A stretch of 64,000 nt of DNA from VSOB01 sp964389835 (GCA_964389835.1 CAYMEZ010000011.1:13032-77031); one strand, 5' to 3'; counted from the stretch's first letter, positions 24,088 through 33,448 are shown. Notes: generated by a model not told the origin, from the sequence alone. Translations and numbers: made by a program.

Positions 24088-24663
24088 CTATCTGGAAAGA
24101 AATGTCATAAACTGTGTCTGAAGCTGGGGATTTTCCTGAAATGCTCCGCGTACCGCGGTAGTTATGGTCTTGCTGCCCGGCTTCTTTACTCCACGCATAG
24201 TCATGCACATATGCTCGGCTTCTATCATGACCATTACGCCTCTGGGACTTAACTCTTTCATGATCGCATCTGCGATCTGGGCTGTCATCCTTTCCTGTAT
24301 CTGGGGGCGTCTGGCAAACACCTCTACCGTCCTCGCCAGCTTACTTAAGCCCACCACGCTTTTATACGGAATATATGCCACATGAGCCTTACCGTAAAAC
24401 GGAAGCAGATGATGCTCACACATGGAGTAAAATACAATGTCCTTTTCCAGCACCATTTCTTCATCCGGGTGTCCCTTTATTTCCTCTGTCTGGAACTGTC
24501 TGGACAGATGCACACCGGCATCCTCCTCCATCCCTCCAAAGATCTCGCTGTACATCCGGGCAATCCTTCCGGGTGTATCTGCCAGTCCCTCTCTGTCCGG
24601 ATCTTCTCCGATTCCCTCCAGCAAAAGTCTTACTGCCTTTTCAATTTTTTTCTGATCTACCAT
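24088..24663 (-). CDS. folE: GTP cyclohydrolase I, 191 aa
   Basis: FolE makes dihydroneopterin triphosphate from GTP, the entry step of folate synthesis. The family blocks EDPDREGLADTPGRIARMYSEIF (read as two motifs), SMCEHHLLPFYGKAHVAYIP and EAEHMCMTMRGVKKPGS are intact. They include the zinc ligands Cys and His of CEHH and the second Cys in HMCM. The start is ATG 24663 behind AGGAGAG. The first 23 bases lie within the end of folC. Confidence 0.96.
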   Translation of the reverse strand: MVDQKKIEKAVRLLLEGIGEDPDREGLADTPGRIARMYSEIFGGMEEDAGVHLSRQFQTEEIKGHPDEEMVLEKDIVFYSMCEHHLLPFYGKAHVAYIPYKSVVGLSKLARTVEVFARRPQIQERMTAQIADAIMKELSPRGVMVMIEAEHMCMTMRGVKKPGSKTITTAVRGAFQENPQLQTQFMTFLSR

Positions 24664-25984
24664 GAGCGTCTCTCCTGATTTTATCTCTATTTTCCACAAT
24701 TTTTGATAGTTCTCCCAGATAAGATAAAGAACCGAATGCCAGTATCACACTATCTGCATCTGCCAGAAGATAGCTCATCTCTACTGCCTCCTGCAGGCTG
24801 TCTGCTGCTGTTACATGGGAATGGTATCTGCTGACCACGCCTGCCAGCTCATATGCTGGAAATGCCCGTGGATTTCCCGGTGTGGTAACCGTAATGATCT
24901 GTTCTGCAAGGGGTGCCGTCAGCCTGACGATCTTTTCGTATTCCTTGTCCTTCAATATCCCCATTATAGTGATTATCCTTTTATTTGTAAAATGGAATGT
25001 TACTGTTTCTGCAAGTCTTTTGGCAGCTGCCTCGTTGTGGGCACCATCTATGATAAAGTAGGGCTTTCTGGCAAGAACCGTGAATCTTCCCCTCCATGTC
25101 GTTTCCAAAAGTCCCTTTCGCAGCATACTCTCCCTCACTGGGAATCCGCACCTTCCAAGTACTCTGATCGTCTCAACTGCTATCACGGCATTTTCGATCT
25201 GGTAGCTGCCTGCCAGTGAGATCATCAGCTTTTTATATTCCCGGTAATCAAAGTACTGCTTTTCTATTCCATATTTGATCTTTTTAGCCTCTCCTATGTC
25301 AGCTATATACAAGCTGGCTGCTTTTTCCCTGCATGCAGTCTCTATGACCTGCATTGCCTCCGGTTTCTGAGCCCCAGTGACCACACAGCAGCCTTCTTTT
25401 ATGATCCCGGCTTTCTGGGACGCGATCTGGGAAAGAGTATCTCCCAACATTCCCATATGATCCATACTGACAGGTGTCAGAACTGCAGCCACCGTAGTGG
25501 TGACGATATTGGTCGCATCCAGAGTACCACCCATTCCTGTCTCCAAAACAGCAAGCTCACATTTCTTTTCCCTGAAATACCAGAATGCCAATGCCGTCTC
25601 TGCTTCAAAAGCAGTGGGATAGGGATAGCCCTCTGCCTCCATTTGCTCTGCTGCCAGCCGCACCTGCTCCATTCCTCTTGCATAGTCTGACCTGGAAATG
25701 GGTCTGCCGTTTACCTGCAGCTTCTCCAGCTCTGAAAATACAGCCGGGGATGAGTATCTGCCTACACGGTACCCCGCCCTGTGTAGGATTGTGGACACAA
25801 AGCCAAGCACAGAGCCTTTTCCATTTGTTCCGGCTATATGCACAAACTTTACCATATCCTGCGGTCGTCCCATCCGCTCTGTCAGGCGCTTCATTGAAGC
25901 AAGTCCCAGTACGATCCCCTTTCCTGTCAGCATCTGCATATATTCTCTTGCCTGTTGATATTCTGTGATTTTTTCCTGATACAT
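24641..25984 (-). CDS. folC: folylpolyglutamate / dihydrofolate synthase, 447 aa
   Basis: FolC adds glutamate to dihydropteroate and to folates. The Mur-ligase-type ATP site is VHIAGTNGKGSVLGFVSTIL near residue 47. It is followed by YSSPAV, the omega-loop region, LETGMGGTLDATNIV and LTPVSMDHMGMLG. In the C-terminal domain FIIDGAHNEAAAKRL is typical. The length is normal. The ATG at 25984 has AAAGGAGC upstream. It opens the folate operon and is divergent from a CmpB-like membrane gene. Confidence 0.95.
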   Translation of the reverse strand: MYQEKITEYQQAREYMQMLTGKGIVLGLASMKRLTERMGRPQDMVKFVHIAGTNGKGSVLGFVSTILHRAGYRVGRYSSPAVFSELEKLQVNGRPISRSDYARGMEQVRLAAEQMEAEGYPYPTAFEAETALAFWYFREKKCELAVLETGMGGTLDATNIVTTTVAAVLTPVSMDHMGMLGDTLSQIASQKAGIIKEGCCVVTGAQKPEAMQVIETACREKAASLYIADIGEAKKIKYGIEKQYFDYREYKKLMISLAGSYQIENAVIAVETIRVLGRCGFPVRESMLRKGLLETTWRGRFTVLARKPYFIIDGAHNEAAAKRLAETVTFHFTNKRIITIMGILKDKEYEKIVRLTAPLAEQIITVTTPGNPRAFPAYELAGVVSRYHSHVTAADSLQEAVEMSYLLADADSVILAFGSLSYLGELSKIVENRDKIRRDAHGRSEKN

Positions 25985-26041
25985 GCTGCTCCTTTTGTCA
26001 GATGCCGGAATAGTTTTCTATCCTGCGGCAATACTATCTGT

Positions 26042-26446
26042 ATGAAAAAATTTGTCACTGCATTTATCCGCTGCGGCATCCTTGGATGGTGTTTAGAAAT
26101 ATTGTTTACTGCCCTGCAGGCATTCCGGCGGCGGGAAACCACCGGCAGAGGAAATACCTCTGTCTTTATGTTTTTTATCTATGGCATGGGAGTCTTTTTC
26201 AAGCCTTTTTACGTCCTGCTCCGCCGTTTTCCTGTTTTTATCCGTGGGCTTTTTTATATGCTCTGTATTTTTACTGTGGAATACAAAACAGGAGCTTTTC
26301 TCCTGCGGAGAAAGGCCTGTCCCTGGAACTATGAGCGCTGCCGCTTCCATGTCAACGGTCTGATCCGTCTGGATTATGCCCCTTTATGGTTTTTGACCGG
26401 TCTTTTATTTGAACGGCTTCTACAGTCTGAAGCATCTCAGAAATGA
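26042..26446 (+). CDS. CmpB/ABC-transporter-type IV-like membrane protein, 134 aa
   Basis: The protein has three to four hydrophobic segments and the family start CGILGWCLEILFTAL, matching the putative ABC transporter permease (CmpB-like) family, also represented by the 269-aa protein at 34430-35239. The two share the GWC-E motif near the N-terminus. No clear Shine-Dalgarno precedes ATG 26042, and the in-frame extension upstream overlaps the folC start region. At 134 aa it is shorter than many relatives. The function of the family is not known; the name rests on weak similarity. Confidence 0.65.
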   Translation: MKKFVTAFIRCGILGWCLEILFTALQAFRRRETTGRGNTSVFMFFIYGMGVFFKPFYVLLRRFPVFIRGLFYMLCIFTVEYKTGAFLLRRKACPWNYERCRFHVNGLIRLDYAPLWFLTGLLFERLLQSEASQK

Positions 26447-27777
26447 CCCTGCCGGACTATTTTTCTGAAAATGATCAGATAGGAGATCCACAGGAAAATA
26501 CCGGCTGCCAGCCATGCACTGATATTTGCAACGCACACTCCGGTAAAGCTCTGCTGTTTTGCGGCGATCACTGCCACAATGGCACGGCATACCAGCTCTA
26601 CCACACCACCCATGGTAGGAATCAGCGCATAGCCGCAGCCCTGCAATATATTTCTGTAAATAAAGATCATTCCTAATGGGATAAAGCAGCTTCCGCACAA
26701 AAACAGGTAGATCGAAGCATAGCCCTCTATCTCTGCCAGATTTTCTGAAACAAACATTGCGATCAGCGGATGCTTGAACAGCATGATCAGACCAAACACT
26801 ATCACTGCATACACAGAAGAAATGACAACCGCATAGCCTGCACCCTGTCTGATCCTGTCATATGCACTGATGCCGCGGTTCTGCCCGGCATAGGTTGCCA
26901 TTGTCATGCCCATTGCCAAAAATGGCTGTGTTACCAGCTGTTCTACCTTGGAGGCTGCTGTATAAGCAGCAACAGCAAGAGACCCCAGCATATTCAGGGC
27001 TGCCTGCACCATGATCGTCCCCACTGCCGTAACCGAAAACTGTAATGCCATAGGCAGTCCAATGGAAAATTCTACATACATCAAATGAAGATCTATCTGG
27101 AAATCTCTCCTTGTTACCTGAAGCACATCCACCTTTTTTGCCACATAGAGCACACACAAAACACCAGATAGGCCCTGAGAGATCACGGTTGCCCAGGCTG
27201 CTCCTGCCACACCCATGTGAAAATTGATGATAAACACCAGATCCAGCACAATATTGGTCACTGCTGCCACGATCAGAAAGTACAGCGGTACCCTGCTGTT
27301 TCCCACTGCACGCAAAACACTTGCCATCAGATTATATAATACCGTGCAGCCCATGCCAATACAGATGACCAGAATATAGCTCTTTGCCATATCAAAAATA
27401 TCCTCCGGTGTCTGCATCAGCTTCAGCAGCCCACTCATGCCGACTACACTGGCAGTGGTCATGATCACTGTTGCTATCATAGATAAAAGTGCTGCCGTTG
27501 CAAAGCTCTTTTTTACTCCTTCAATATCCCCTGCACCGTAGCGCTGGGAGGTCAGCACGGTAAAGCCGGTGGTCAGTCCCTGCATAAATCCAAGGATCAG
27601 AAACATAATGGTCCCAGTGGAGCCAACTGCCGCTAATGCCTTCACACCTACAAACTGCCCTACTATTATGGTATCTACCATATTGTATAATTGCTGAAAA
27701 ATATTCCCGATCACCAGGGGAATGATAAATTTCACGATCAGTCCTAACGGTCTGCCCTTTGTCATATCCAGTTCCAT
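26437..27777 (-). CDS. MATE-family multidrug/toxin exporter, 446 aa
   Basis: Twelve hydrophobic helices in two similar halves form a cation-coupled exporter in the membrane. The start MTKGRPLGLIVKFIIPLVIGNIFQQLYNMVDTIIVGQFVG (read as adjoining blocks) is the typical clostridial MATE N-terminus. The second half has LPMALQFSVTAVGTIMVQ. The start is ATG 27777 with AAGGAGG. The substrate cannot be deduced. Its 3' end overlaps the convergent membrane gene by ten bases, and its 5' side faces the nitroreductase promoter. Confidence 0.9.
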   Translation of the reverse strand: MELDMTKGRPLGLIVKFIIPLVIGNIFQQLYNMVDTIIVGQFVGVKALAAVGSTGTIMFLILGFMQGLTTGFTVLTSQRYGAGDIEGVKKSFATAALLSMIATVIMTTASVVGMSGLLKLMQTPEDIFDMAKSYILVICIGMGCTVLYNLMASVLRAVGNSRVPLYFLIVAAVTNIVLDLVFIINFHMGVAGAAWATVISQGLSGVLCVLYVAKKVDVLQVTRRDFQIDLHLMYVEFSIGLPMALQFSVTAVGTIMVQAALNMLGSLAVAAYTAASKVEQLVTQPFLAMGMTMATYAGQNRGISAYDRIRQGAGYAVVISSVYAVIVFGLIMLFKHPLIAMFVSENLAEIEGYASIYLFLCGSCFIPLGMIFIYRNILQGCGYALIPTMGGVVELVCRAIVAVIAAKQQSFTGVCVANISAWLAAGIFLWISYLIIFRKIVRQGHF

Positions 27778-27860
27778 GGACGTACCTCCTTTTTTCCCTT
27801 CGTACCTGTAAGCATTCTTTTCATCGAGTGAACTCCCTGCAATATTATAACAGATTTCCA

Positions 27861-27889
27861 TTGAAAGAAAAGGGGTTATATGGTATCAT
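27861..27889 (+). promoter_or_regulatory. promoter of the nitroreductase gene
   Basis: TTGAAA at 27861-27866 and TATCAT at 27884-27889, spacer 17 bases. The start codon follows 35 bases later. Confidence 0.6.
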
Positions 27890-27923
27890 AAATGCAATAA
27901 AAATTCACAGAGGAGGATTCAAA

Positions 27924-28469
27924 GTGACTGCAAAAGAATGTATCAAAGAACGTAGAAGCATCCGCAAATTTAAGGACACAAAGATCGATCATCAGCTCCT
28001 TGAACAGATCATTGAAACTGCATCCTATGCTCCAAGCTGGAAGCATACACAGATTGTCCGCTATGTTGCCATTGAAGGTGCATTAAAGGATAAGATCGGC
28101 AGTGAGTGCACCCCTATGTTTCCCAATAACGGAGTCATTATCCAGAATGCTCCTATGCTGATCGCTGTCACTGTCATCAAAGGCAGATGCGGCTATGAAA
28201 GGGATGGTTCCTTTACAACTCCCCGCAAAGATTCCTGGCAGATGTTTGATGCCGGTGTTGCTTCCCAGACCTTCTGTCTTGCTGCACATGAGCAGGGGAT
28301 CGGTTCTGTTATCATGGGAATCTTTGACGGTAATGCCATTTCTTCTTTATTGGAGCTTCCTGAGGACAGAGAGCTTGTTGCTCTGATCCCTATCGGATAT
28401 CCCGATGAAGCACCTGCTGCTCCCAAAAGAAAAGCCGTTGCCGACCTGGTATCCTATAAAGAAATATAA
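27924..28469 (+). CDS. nitroreductase-family FMN oxidoreductase, 181 aa
   Basis: The N-terminus KECIKERRSIRKFKDTKID carries the RRSIR FMN-phosphate-binding signature. ASYAPSWKHTQ follows, with the C-terminal GYPDEAPAAPKRK typical of small nitroreductases. These flavoproteins reduce nitro groups or quinones with NAD(P)H; the physiological substrate is unknown. Translation starts at GTG 27924 behind AGAGGAGG. The next gene is pyrB, separated by a terminator hairpin. Confidence 0.88.
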   Translation: MTAKECIKERRSIRKFKDTKIDHQLLEQIIETASYAPSWKHTQIVRYVAIEGALKDKIGSECTPMFPNNGVIIQNAPMLIAVTVIKGRCGYERDGSFTTPRKDSWQMFDAGVASQTFCLAAHEQGIGSVIMGIFDGNAISSLLELPEDRELVALIPIGYPDEAPAAPKRKAVADLVSYKEI

Positions 28470-28476
28470 TATAAAG

Positions 28477-28506
28477 ATCGGAGGAAGTTTTTCCTTCGAT
28501 TTTTTG
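28477..28506 (+). terminator. intrinsic terminator before pyrB
   Basis: ATCGGAGGAA pairs with TTCCTTCGAT (one wobble) around GTTT, followed by TTTTTTG. Only 31 bases separate it from pyrB, so it may be an attenuator for pyrBI as well as the end of the nitroreductase transcript. A TATAAT at 28465-28470 lies just before the stem without a good -35. Confidence 0.75.
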
Positions 28507-28537
28507 TGCAAATAAACCCAAAGGAGAGAATTACACC

Positions 28538-29455
28538 ATGAGACATCTTATGAGTCCCCTCGATTTTACCACTGAAGAACTGGACAGACTTTTTGATCTG
28601 GCAAATGATATGGAAGCACATATGGACAAATATGCACATGCCTGCGACCATAAAAAGCTGGCAACCTGTTTTTATGAGCCCAGCACACGGACAAGACTGA
28701 GCTTTGAAGCCGCCATGCTCAATCTGGGCGGACAGGTACTGGGCTTCTCTGATGCCGGCTCTTCCTCAGCATCCAAGGGAGAAAGCGTTTCTGATACCAT
28801 CCGCGTCATTTCCTGCTATGCTGACATCTGCGCTATGCGCCATCCCAAGGAGGGTGCCCCCATGGTCGCTGCCAGCCGATCTTCCATCCCTGTGATCAAT
28901 GCCGGCGATGGCGGTCACCAGCATCCCACCCAGACCCTTACCGATCTGCTTACCATCCGTTCCTTAAAAGGGCGGTTGAACGATCTTACCATTGGTCTCT
29001 GCGGCGACCTGAAATTCGGACGTACTGTACACTCTCTGATCAATGCGCTGACCAGATATGAGCACATCCATTTCATCTTTATTTCTCCGGAGGAGCTTCG
29101 TGTGCCGGACTATATTACAGAAATGCTCCGTGAAAAGGGCATTGGCTACGAAGAGGTCATTCGTCTGGAGGACAAGATCCATGATCTGGATCTTTTGTAT
29201 ATGACCCGTGTCCAGCGAGAACGTTTCTTCAATGAAGAGGACTATGTACGGTTAAAGGACTTCTATATTCTGGATAAAGCAAAATTATCACTGGCAAAGG
29301 AGGACATGCTGATCCTCCATCCCCTTCCCCGTGTCAACGAGATATCCGTAGAAGTCGATGAAGACCCCAGAGCTGTATACTTCAAACAGGCTCAGTATGG
29401 AGTTTATGTCCGCATGGCACTTATCTACACGCTTCTTGGGCTTGCTGAAAACTAA
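28538..29455 (+). CDS. pyrB: aspartate carbamoyltransferase catalytic chain, 305 aa
   Basis: PyrB condenses aspartate and carbamoyl phosphate, the first committed pyrimidine step. The carbamoyl-phosphate site FYEPSTRTRLSFEAAM lies near residue 45. GDGGHQHPTQTLTDLLTI is near 125, and the C-terminal LHPLPRVNEISVEVD is present. The length matches the E. coli-type catalytic chain that pairs with PyrI. AAGGAGAG precedes the ATG. pyrI follows after 21 bases. Confidence 0.96.
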   Translation: MRHLMSPLDFTTEELDRLFDLANDMEAHMDKYAHACDHKKLATCFYEPSTRTRLSFEAAMLNLGGQVLGFSDAGSSSASKGESVSDTIRVISCYADICAMRHPKEGAPMVAASRSSIPVINAGDGGHQHPTQTLTDLLTIRSLKGRLNDLTIGLCGDLKFGRTVHSLINALTRYEHIHFIFISPEELRVPDYITEMLREKGIGYEEVIRLEDKIHDLDLLYMTRVQRERFFNEEDYVRLKDFYILDKAKLSLAKEDMLILHPLPRVNEISVEVDEDPRAVYFKQAQYGVYVRMALIYTLLGLAEN

Positions 29456-29476
29456 CTCATATCAGGAGGAACTTTT

Positions 29477-29917
29477 ATGTTAAATGTAGGAAAAATCGAA
29501 GAAGGCTTTGTGCTGGATCATATCAAGGCAGGCATGAGTCTTTCCATCTATCATCATCTTCAGCTGGATAAGCTGGACTGCACAGTAGCGATCATCAAAA
29601 ATGCCCGCAGCAACAAAATGGGACGAAAGGACATCCTGAAGGTGGAATGTGATATCGACATGCTGAATCTGGATATTCTGGGCTTTATTGATCATACCAT
29701 CACTGTCAATGTGATCAAGGACGGCAAGATCGTGGATAAAAAACGGCTTTCTCTGCCAAAGGAAATCAAAAATGTGATAAAATGTAAGAATCCCCGCTGC
29801 ATTACCTCCATTGAGCAGGAGCTGCCGCATATTTTTGTATTGACAGATGCTGAAAAGGAGATCTATCGCTGCAAATACTGCGAAGAAAAATGCCGGGAAA
29901 ATTACAAATACGAATAA
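29477..29917 (+). CDS. pyrI: aspartate carbamoyltransferase regulatory chain, 146 aa
   Basis: PyrI gives CTP/ATP allosteric control to PyrB. The N-terminal nucleotide-binding domain is present (KIEEGFVLDHIKAGMSL, KLDCTVAIIKNARSNKMGRKDILKVE as adjoining motifs). The C-terminal zinc domain keeps four cysteines in CKNPRC and CKYCEEKC. It has normal length and a GGAGG site. Together with pyrB it forms a class B, dodecameric-type enzyme. Confidence 0.95.
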   Translation: MLNVGKIEEGFVLDHIKAGMSLSIYHHLQLDKLDCTVAIIKNARSNKMGRKDILKVECDIDMLNLDILGFIDHTITVNVIKDGKIVDKKRLSLPKEIKNVIKCKNPRCITSIEQELPHIFVLTDAEKEIYRCKYCEEKCRENYKYE

Positions 29918-29965
29918 GCTCTTTATCCGTCTGTTATTATCATCTACCAAAAGGAGGAAGCATTT

Positions 29966-30355
29966 ATGTACGAATTCAAGGACATCTATAAAACCGGGAT
30001 CCCATCGATCGATGCAGAGCACAGGCGTTTGTTTGAGATCGCCGAGGAGGCATATCAGCTGCAGCAGAACGAATTCATCCCTGACAAATATGACAACCTT
30101 ATCAATATTTTAGAAGAGCTGCGGGAATATACCAAAACCCATTTTGCCAACGAGGAAGCCTACATGAAGCAGATTGGCTACAAGGGAATGTTTACTCAGA
30201 AGGTGCAGCATGATGCTTTCATTCAGAAGCTGGAGGATCTGGATCTGTCCTCTATCGATGAAAACAGCGATGCTGCCATTTCCGACATTCTGAAATTTTT
30301 GACTGACTGGCTGGTAGACCACATTCTTCATGTGGACAAGCTGATCTCTGAGTAA
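29966..30355 (+). CDS. bacteriohemerythrin, 129 aa
   Basis: The four-helix hemerythrin pattern is clear: IPSIDAEHRRLFEI, THFANEEAYM, QHDAFIQKL and DHILHVDKLI provide the His/Glu/Asp ligands of a di-iron centre. Such proteins bind oxygen or nitric oxide and may protect anaerobes. AAAGGAGG precedes ATG 29966, and the gene lies 48 bases behind pyrI, so it may be co-transcribed. Confidence 0.92.
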   Translation: MYEFKDIYKTGIPSIDAEHRRLFEIAEEAYQLQQNEFIPDKYDNLINILEELREYTKTHFANEEAYMKQIGYKGMFTQKVQHDAFIQKLEDLDLSSIDENSDAAISDILKFLTDWLVDHILHVDKLISE

Positions 30356-30402
30356 CTTTTTTAAATTTGTCTGCTTTGCAAAAGGGGGCTTTTCAGTAGT
30401 GG

Positions 30403-31176
30403 TTAATTGCCACATTCCACACTGATCCGGTTAAAGATGCCCATGAGTTCCTCTGTGCTGAGGTTTCTTTTCTCTTCGCCGGATCTGTCCAATACGACTG
30501 CCCCCTCATGCAGCATGACCAGTCTGTTTCCATACTCTATGGCATAACGCAGGTTATGGGTTACCATAAGAGTGGTAAGCTGCTTTTCTCTCACGATCTG
30601 ATCAGTCAGCTCCATCATATTCTCTGCTGTTTTAGGGTCAAGTGCTGCCGTATGCTCATCCAGGATAAGCAGATCAACCGGTGTCATTGTTGCCATCAGC
30701 AGTGCCAGTGCCTGTCGCTGACCTCCGGATAAAGCTCCGACCTGCACAGTCAGCTTTTCCTCCAGTCCCAGACCCAGTCTGGCAAGCAATTCTTTATAAT
30801 AAGCGATCCTGCTTTTATCCACACCTCTGGAAAGTCCATACCTTTTTCCCTTATGATCTGCCAGAGACATATTTTCCAAAATCGTCATACCCGGACAGGT
30901 TCCTTTCGCCGGATTCTGATAAACCCGGCCGATTCTTCTCTGCCGCTGATAATCCTTTTGCTTTGTAAGCTCAGCATCCTGAATAAAAATAGTTCCTGCA
31001 TCCGGTTCGATACTGCCGCAGATCAGATTCAAAAGAGAAGTTTTTCCCGATCCGTTGCTTCCTACCACTGCTACAAAGTCTCCCTGCTTTACAGAAAAAT
31101 CGAATTTTTCAAAAAGGCACAGTTCATTCACACTTCCCGGATTATAGTGCTTTGTGATCTTATTTAATGTCAGCAT
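30403..31176 (-). CDS. trpZ: tryptophan-type ABC transporter ATP-binding protein, 257 aa
   Basis: The ATPase has Walker A VGSNGSGKTS near residue 40, the signature LSGGQRQALALLMA near 145 and Walker B LLILDEHTA. Together with the next two genes it forms an importer of the ABC_sub_bind type. The Trp T-box in front of the operon points to tryptophan, as in TrpXYZ of streptococci. The start is ATG 31176 behind GAGGGGGAAGAG; a longer frame to 31206 lies inside the permease gene. It is the last gene of the operon. Confidence 0.8.
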   Translation of the reverse strand: MLTLNKITKHYNPGSVNELCLFEKFDFSVKQGDFVAVVGSNGSGKTSLLNLICGSIEPDAGTIFIQDAELTKQKDYQRQRRIGRVYQNPAKGTCPGMTILENMSLADHKGKRYGLSRGVDKSRIAYYKELLARLGLGLEEKLTVQVGALSGGQRQALALLMATMTPVDLLILDEHTAALDPKTAENMMELTDQIVREKQLTTLMVTHNLRYAIEYGNRLVMLHEGAVVLDRSGEEKRNLSTEELMGIFNRISVECGN

Positions 31177-32050
31177 ATCTCTTCCCCCTCTTTTTTTCCA
31201 TACCAAGCGTCAGGATTAAAAGAAACAGCACCGCTGTGATCAGCTTTAGGTCGCTGGAGGAAAGTCCCATCCGAACTGCCAGTGCCACACATGCCTTATA
31301 AAGCACTGAGCCAGCCACTACACTGGTAGTTACCCTCAAAAACCTGCATCGCTTGCAAAAACTCATACCCAGGATAACACTTGCCAGACCGATCACTGCT
31401 GTCCCCGTCCCTACAGAAATATCAAAAAAACGCTGCTGCTGTGCAAATATACAGCCACTTAAAGCAACTAATCCATTGGCAATGGATAAGCCAATGATCT
31501 TTACCCGCCCCTTATCCACGCCAAGGGCTGTAATGATCCCATCATTGTCTCCTGCTGCACGGAGCAGAAAACCGGAGCTGGTATTCAGATATCCATCTAA
31601 CAAGGCCTTGGTCAGGACTGTGAGCAAAAGGATGACCAGCACTGTCCTGTAAGCTGCCATGCCACCTGAAAAGATGGTATTTACCAGAGGATTTTCAAAA
31701 ATAGTATTTTGATCGTAAATAGGCAGATTGGCCTTTCCTGCTATACGCAGATTCACTGTATACAATGCTGTCATCATGATAATACCGGACAACAGATCCC
31801 TTACCTTCAGCTTTACATAGATCACGCCAGTCAGCATTCCTACAAAGGCTCCAGCCAGAAAGCTCAGCAAAAGGGTCAATATGGGCATCATTCCCTTGGT
31901 GATCAGGATACAGGTAATGGCGCTCCCCATTGGGAAGCTGCCATCCACCGTCATATCCGGAAAATCCAGTATTTTGTATGTAATGTACATGCCAAGTGCC
32001 ATGATCCCGTAAATAAGTCCCTGTTCTAAAACACTTAAAATCAATGTCAT
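31160..32050 (-). CDS. trpY: tryptophan-type ABC transporter permease, 296 aa
   Basis: The protein has about eight membrane helices and the N-terminal block LIYGIMALGMYITYKILDFPDMTVDGSF typical of the permeases paired with ABC_sub_bind lipoproteins (read as two adjoining motifs). The motif DLLSGIIMMTALYTVNLRI is also characteristic. The start is ATG 32050 with AGGAG eight bases upstream. It overlaps the ATPase gene by 17 bases and follows the binding-protein gene by 29 bases. Confidence 0.8.
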   Translation of the reverse strand: MTLILSVLEQGLIYGIMALGMYITYKILDFPDMTVDGSFPMGSAITCILITKGMMPILTLLLSFLAGAFVGMLTGVIYVKLKVRDLLSGIIMMTALYTVNLRIAGKANLPIYDQNTIFENPLVNTIFSGGMAAYRTVLVILLLTVLTKALLDGYLNTSSGFLLRAAGDNDGIITALGVDKGRVKIIGLSIANGLVALSGCIFAQQQRFFDISVGTGTAVIGLASVILGMSFCKRCRFLRVTTSVVAGSVLYKACVALAVRMGLSSSDLKLITAVLFLLILTLGMEKKRGKRYADIK

Positions 32051-32079
32051 GTCCATCTCTCCTAACAAATTCTGATCGT

Positions 32080-33105
32080 TTATTCCTCTTCTGTCGTCTC
32101 ATCCAATATCTCAGCTGTCTCTTTCATTTCCTCCGGGATCTCTATTCCCAGCTCTTTGGCTGCCTGCTGATTGATATACAGGCTTGCCTTGGAAATCACT
32201 TCAAAAGGCATTTCTGAGACCTTAGCTTCTCCCTTCAGCACCTTTGCTGCCATTGTCCCTGTCTGTTTTCCCAGTTCAAGATAATCCAGCCCTACAGCAG
32301 CCACGCAGCCATTTTTTACCTGCTCGATCTCTGAGCCAAATACCGGGATTCCTTTCCTTTCTGCCATTTCCAGTACCGTCTGTAATGCTGAAACAACCGT
32401 ATTGTCCGTCAGATTGGTCATACAATCCACCTTTTCCACCATATCAGCCGCCGCCAGAGGAACATCTGCGATTGTGTTGATGCCTGTTTCTACGATTTCA
32501 AAGCCATACTCCTTGGCATGTGCCTTATACTCTTCTATGGTGCTGAGAGAATTTGCTTCACTTGTGGTATAAATGATGCCGATTTTCTTTGCTTCCGGAA
32601 GCATCTGACGGATCATGGAAAGCTGCTCTGTTACTGGAAGCGCATCGCTCGTACCAGTCAGATCGCCTGCGCTTTTTCCATCGGCAGTTGCCAGTCCTGC
32701 ACCCACCGGATCAGATACGGCTGTATATACCACCGGTATCTCGGTATTTCTGCAGGAATTGTATGCACTCATAGCACTGGGTGTTGCGATCGCGCAGATC
32801 AGATCCACCTTTTGGGACACATAGGACTCTGCAATGGTACTTGCTGTTCCCATATCAGCCTGCGCATTGTCAGATAACACGGTCAGATTTTTTCCTTCTT
32901 CAATTCCTGCTTCTGCCAGCCCCAGCAGGAAGCCTTCCCGGCAGTTATCCAAAGATCCATGCTCGGCAAACTGTGAAATGCCTACTGTATACTGGATCTT
33001 TCCACTCTTATTGCCGCCGCAGCCTGTCAGTGCCAGCAGCAGCGCACCCAGTACAAAAATTTTCGTTGCTTTCTTCATTGTTTTTGTCATTGCTTTTGTT
33101 TTCAT
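32080..33105 (-). CDS. trpX: tryptophan-type ABC transporter substrate-binding lipoprotein, 341 aa
   Basis: A lipoprotein signal (KIFVLGALLLALTGCGG) places the protein on the outer face of the membrane. The rest is a periplasmic-type two-domain fold of the ABC_sub_bind family (GISQFAEHGSLDNCREGFL, AIATPSAMSAYN, IPVVYTAVSDPVGAGL). The ligand is inferred from the Trp T-box just upstream, not from binding residues. The acidic C-terminal tail (ETTEEE) is a small peculiarity. ATG 33105 follows AAAAGGAG. Confidence 0.82.
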   Translation of the reverse strand: MKTKAMTKTMKKATKIFVLGALLLALTGCGGNKSGKIQYTVGISQFAEHGSLDNCREGFLLGLAEAGIEEGKNLTVLSDNAQADMGTASTIAESYVSQKVDLICAIATPSAMSAYNSCRNTEIPVVYTAVSDPVGAGLATADGKSAGDLTGTSDALPVTEQLSMIRQMLPEAKKIGIIYTTSEANSLSTIEEYKAHAKEYGFEIVETGINTIADVPLAAADMVEKVDCMTNLTDNTVVSALQTVLEMAERKGIPVFGSEIEQVKNGCVAAVGLDYLELGKQTGTMAAKVLKGEAKVSEMPFEVISKASLYINQQAAKELGIEIPEEMKETAEILDETTEEE

Positions 33106-33151
33106 ATTATGTCTCCTTTTCTACCTGAAGAAGCCAGACACACGGACAGTA

Positions 33152-33442
33152 CCAAAAAAAACGTCCCAGGCAAATCATTGCCTGAGACGTTCATATAGCA
33201 TTCCCTAATATTCCCGCGGTACCACTCAGCTTGGTCATAAAAGACCCTCTTATTTCATGTACAAGCATACATGCCGCATGGATAACGGGTGCGGTTCCCG
33301 GCATCTCCTAATCGGTTCTCCCTTTCAGATCGCCCTCAAAAGTCCATTCAACCAACGTTCCTGTGCTGCATCCCACCAGCCGCAGCTCTCTGTAACAGTT
33401 CGTGTAAGTCTACTTCTCTTTCTCACAGGTTTTTTTATTATG
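33152..33442 (-). ncRNA. tryptophan T-box leader
   Basis: The leader begins near 33442 after the promoter and shows the T-box order. AGTAGA lies near the 5' end of stem I. The specifier-loop context TGAATGGACT has TGG (33344-33346), the Trp codon. The antiterminator element GTGGTACCGCG lies at 33215-33225. The terminator pairs ACGTCTCAGGCA with TGCCTGGGACGT and is followed by eight T. Uncharged tRNA-Trp would stabilise the antiterminator and switch on the trpXYZ-type transporter. The match of specifier and transporter family is good support for the ligand. Confidence 0.9.
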
Positions 33443-33448
33443 TGTCAC

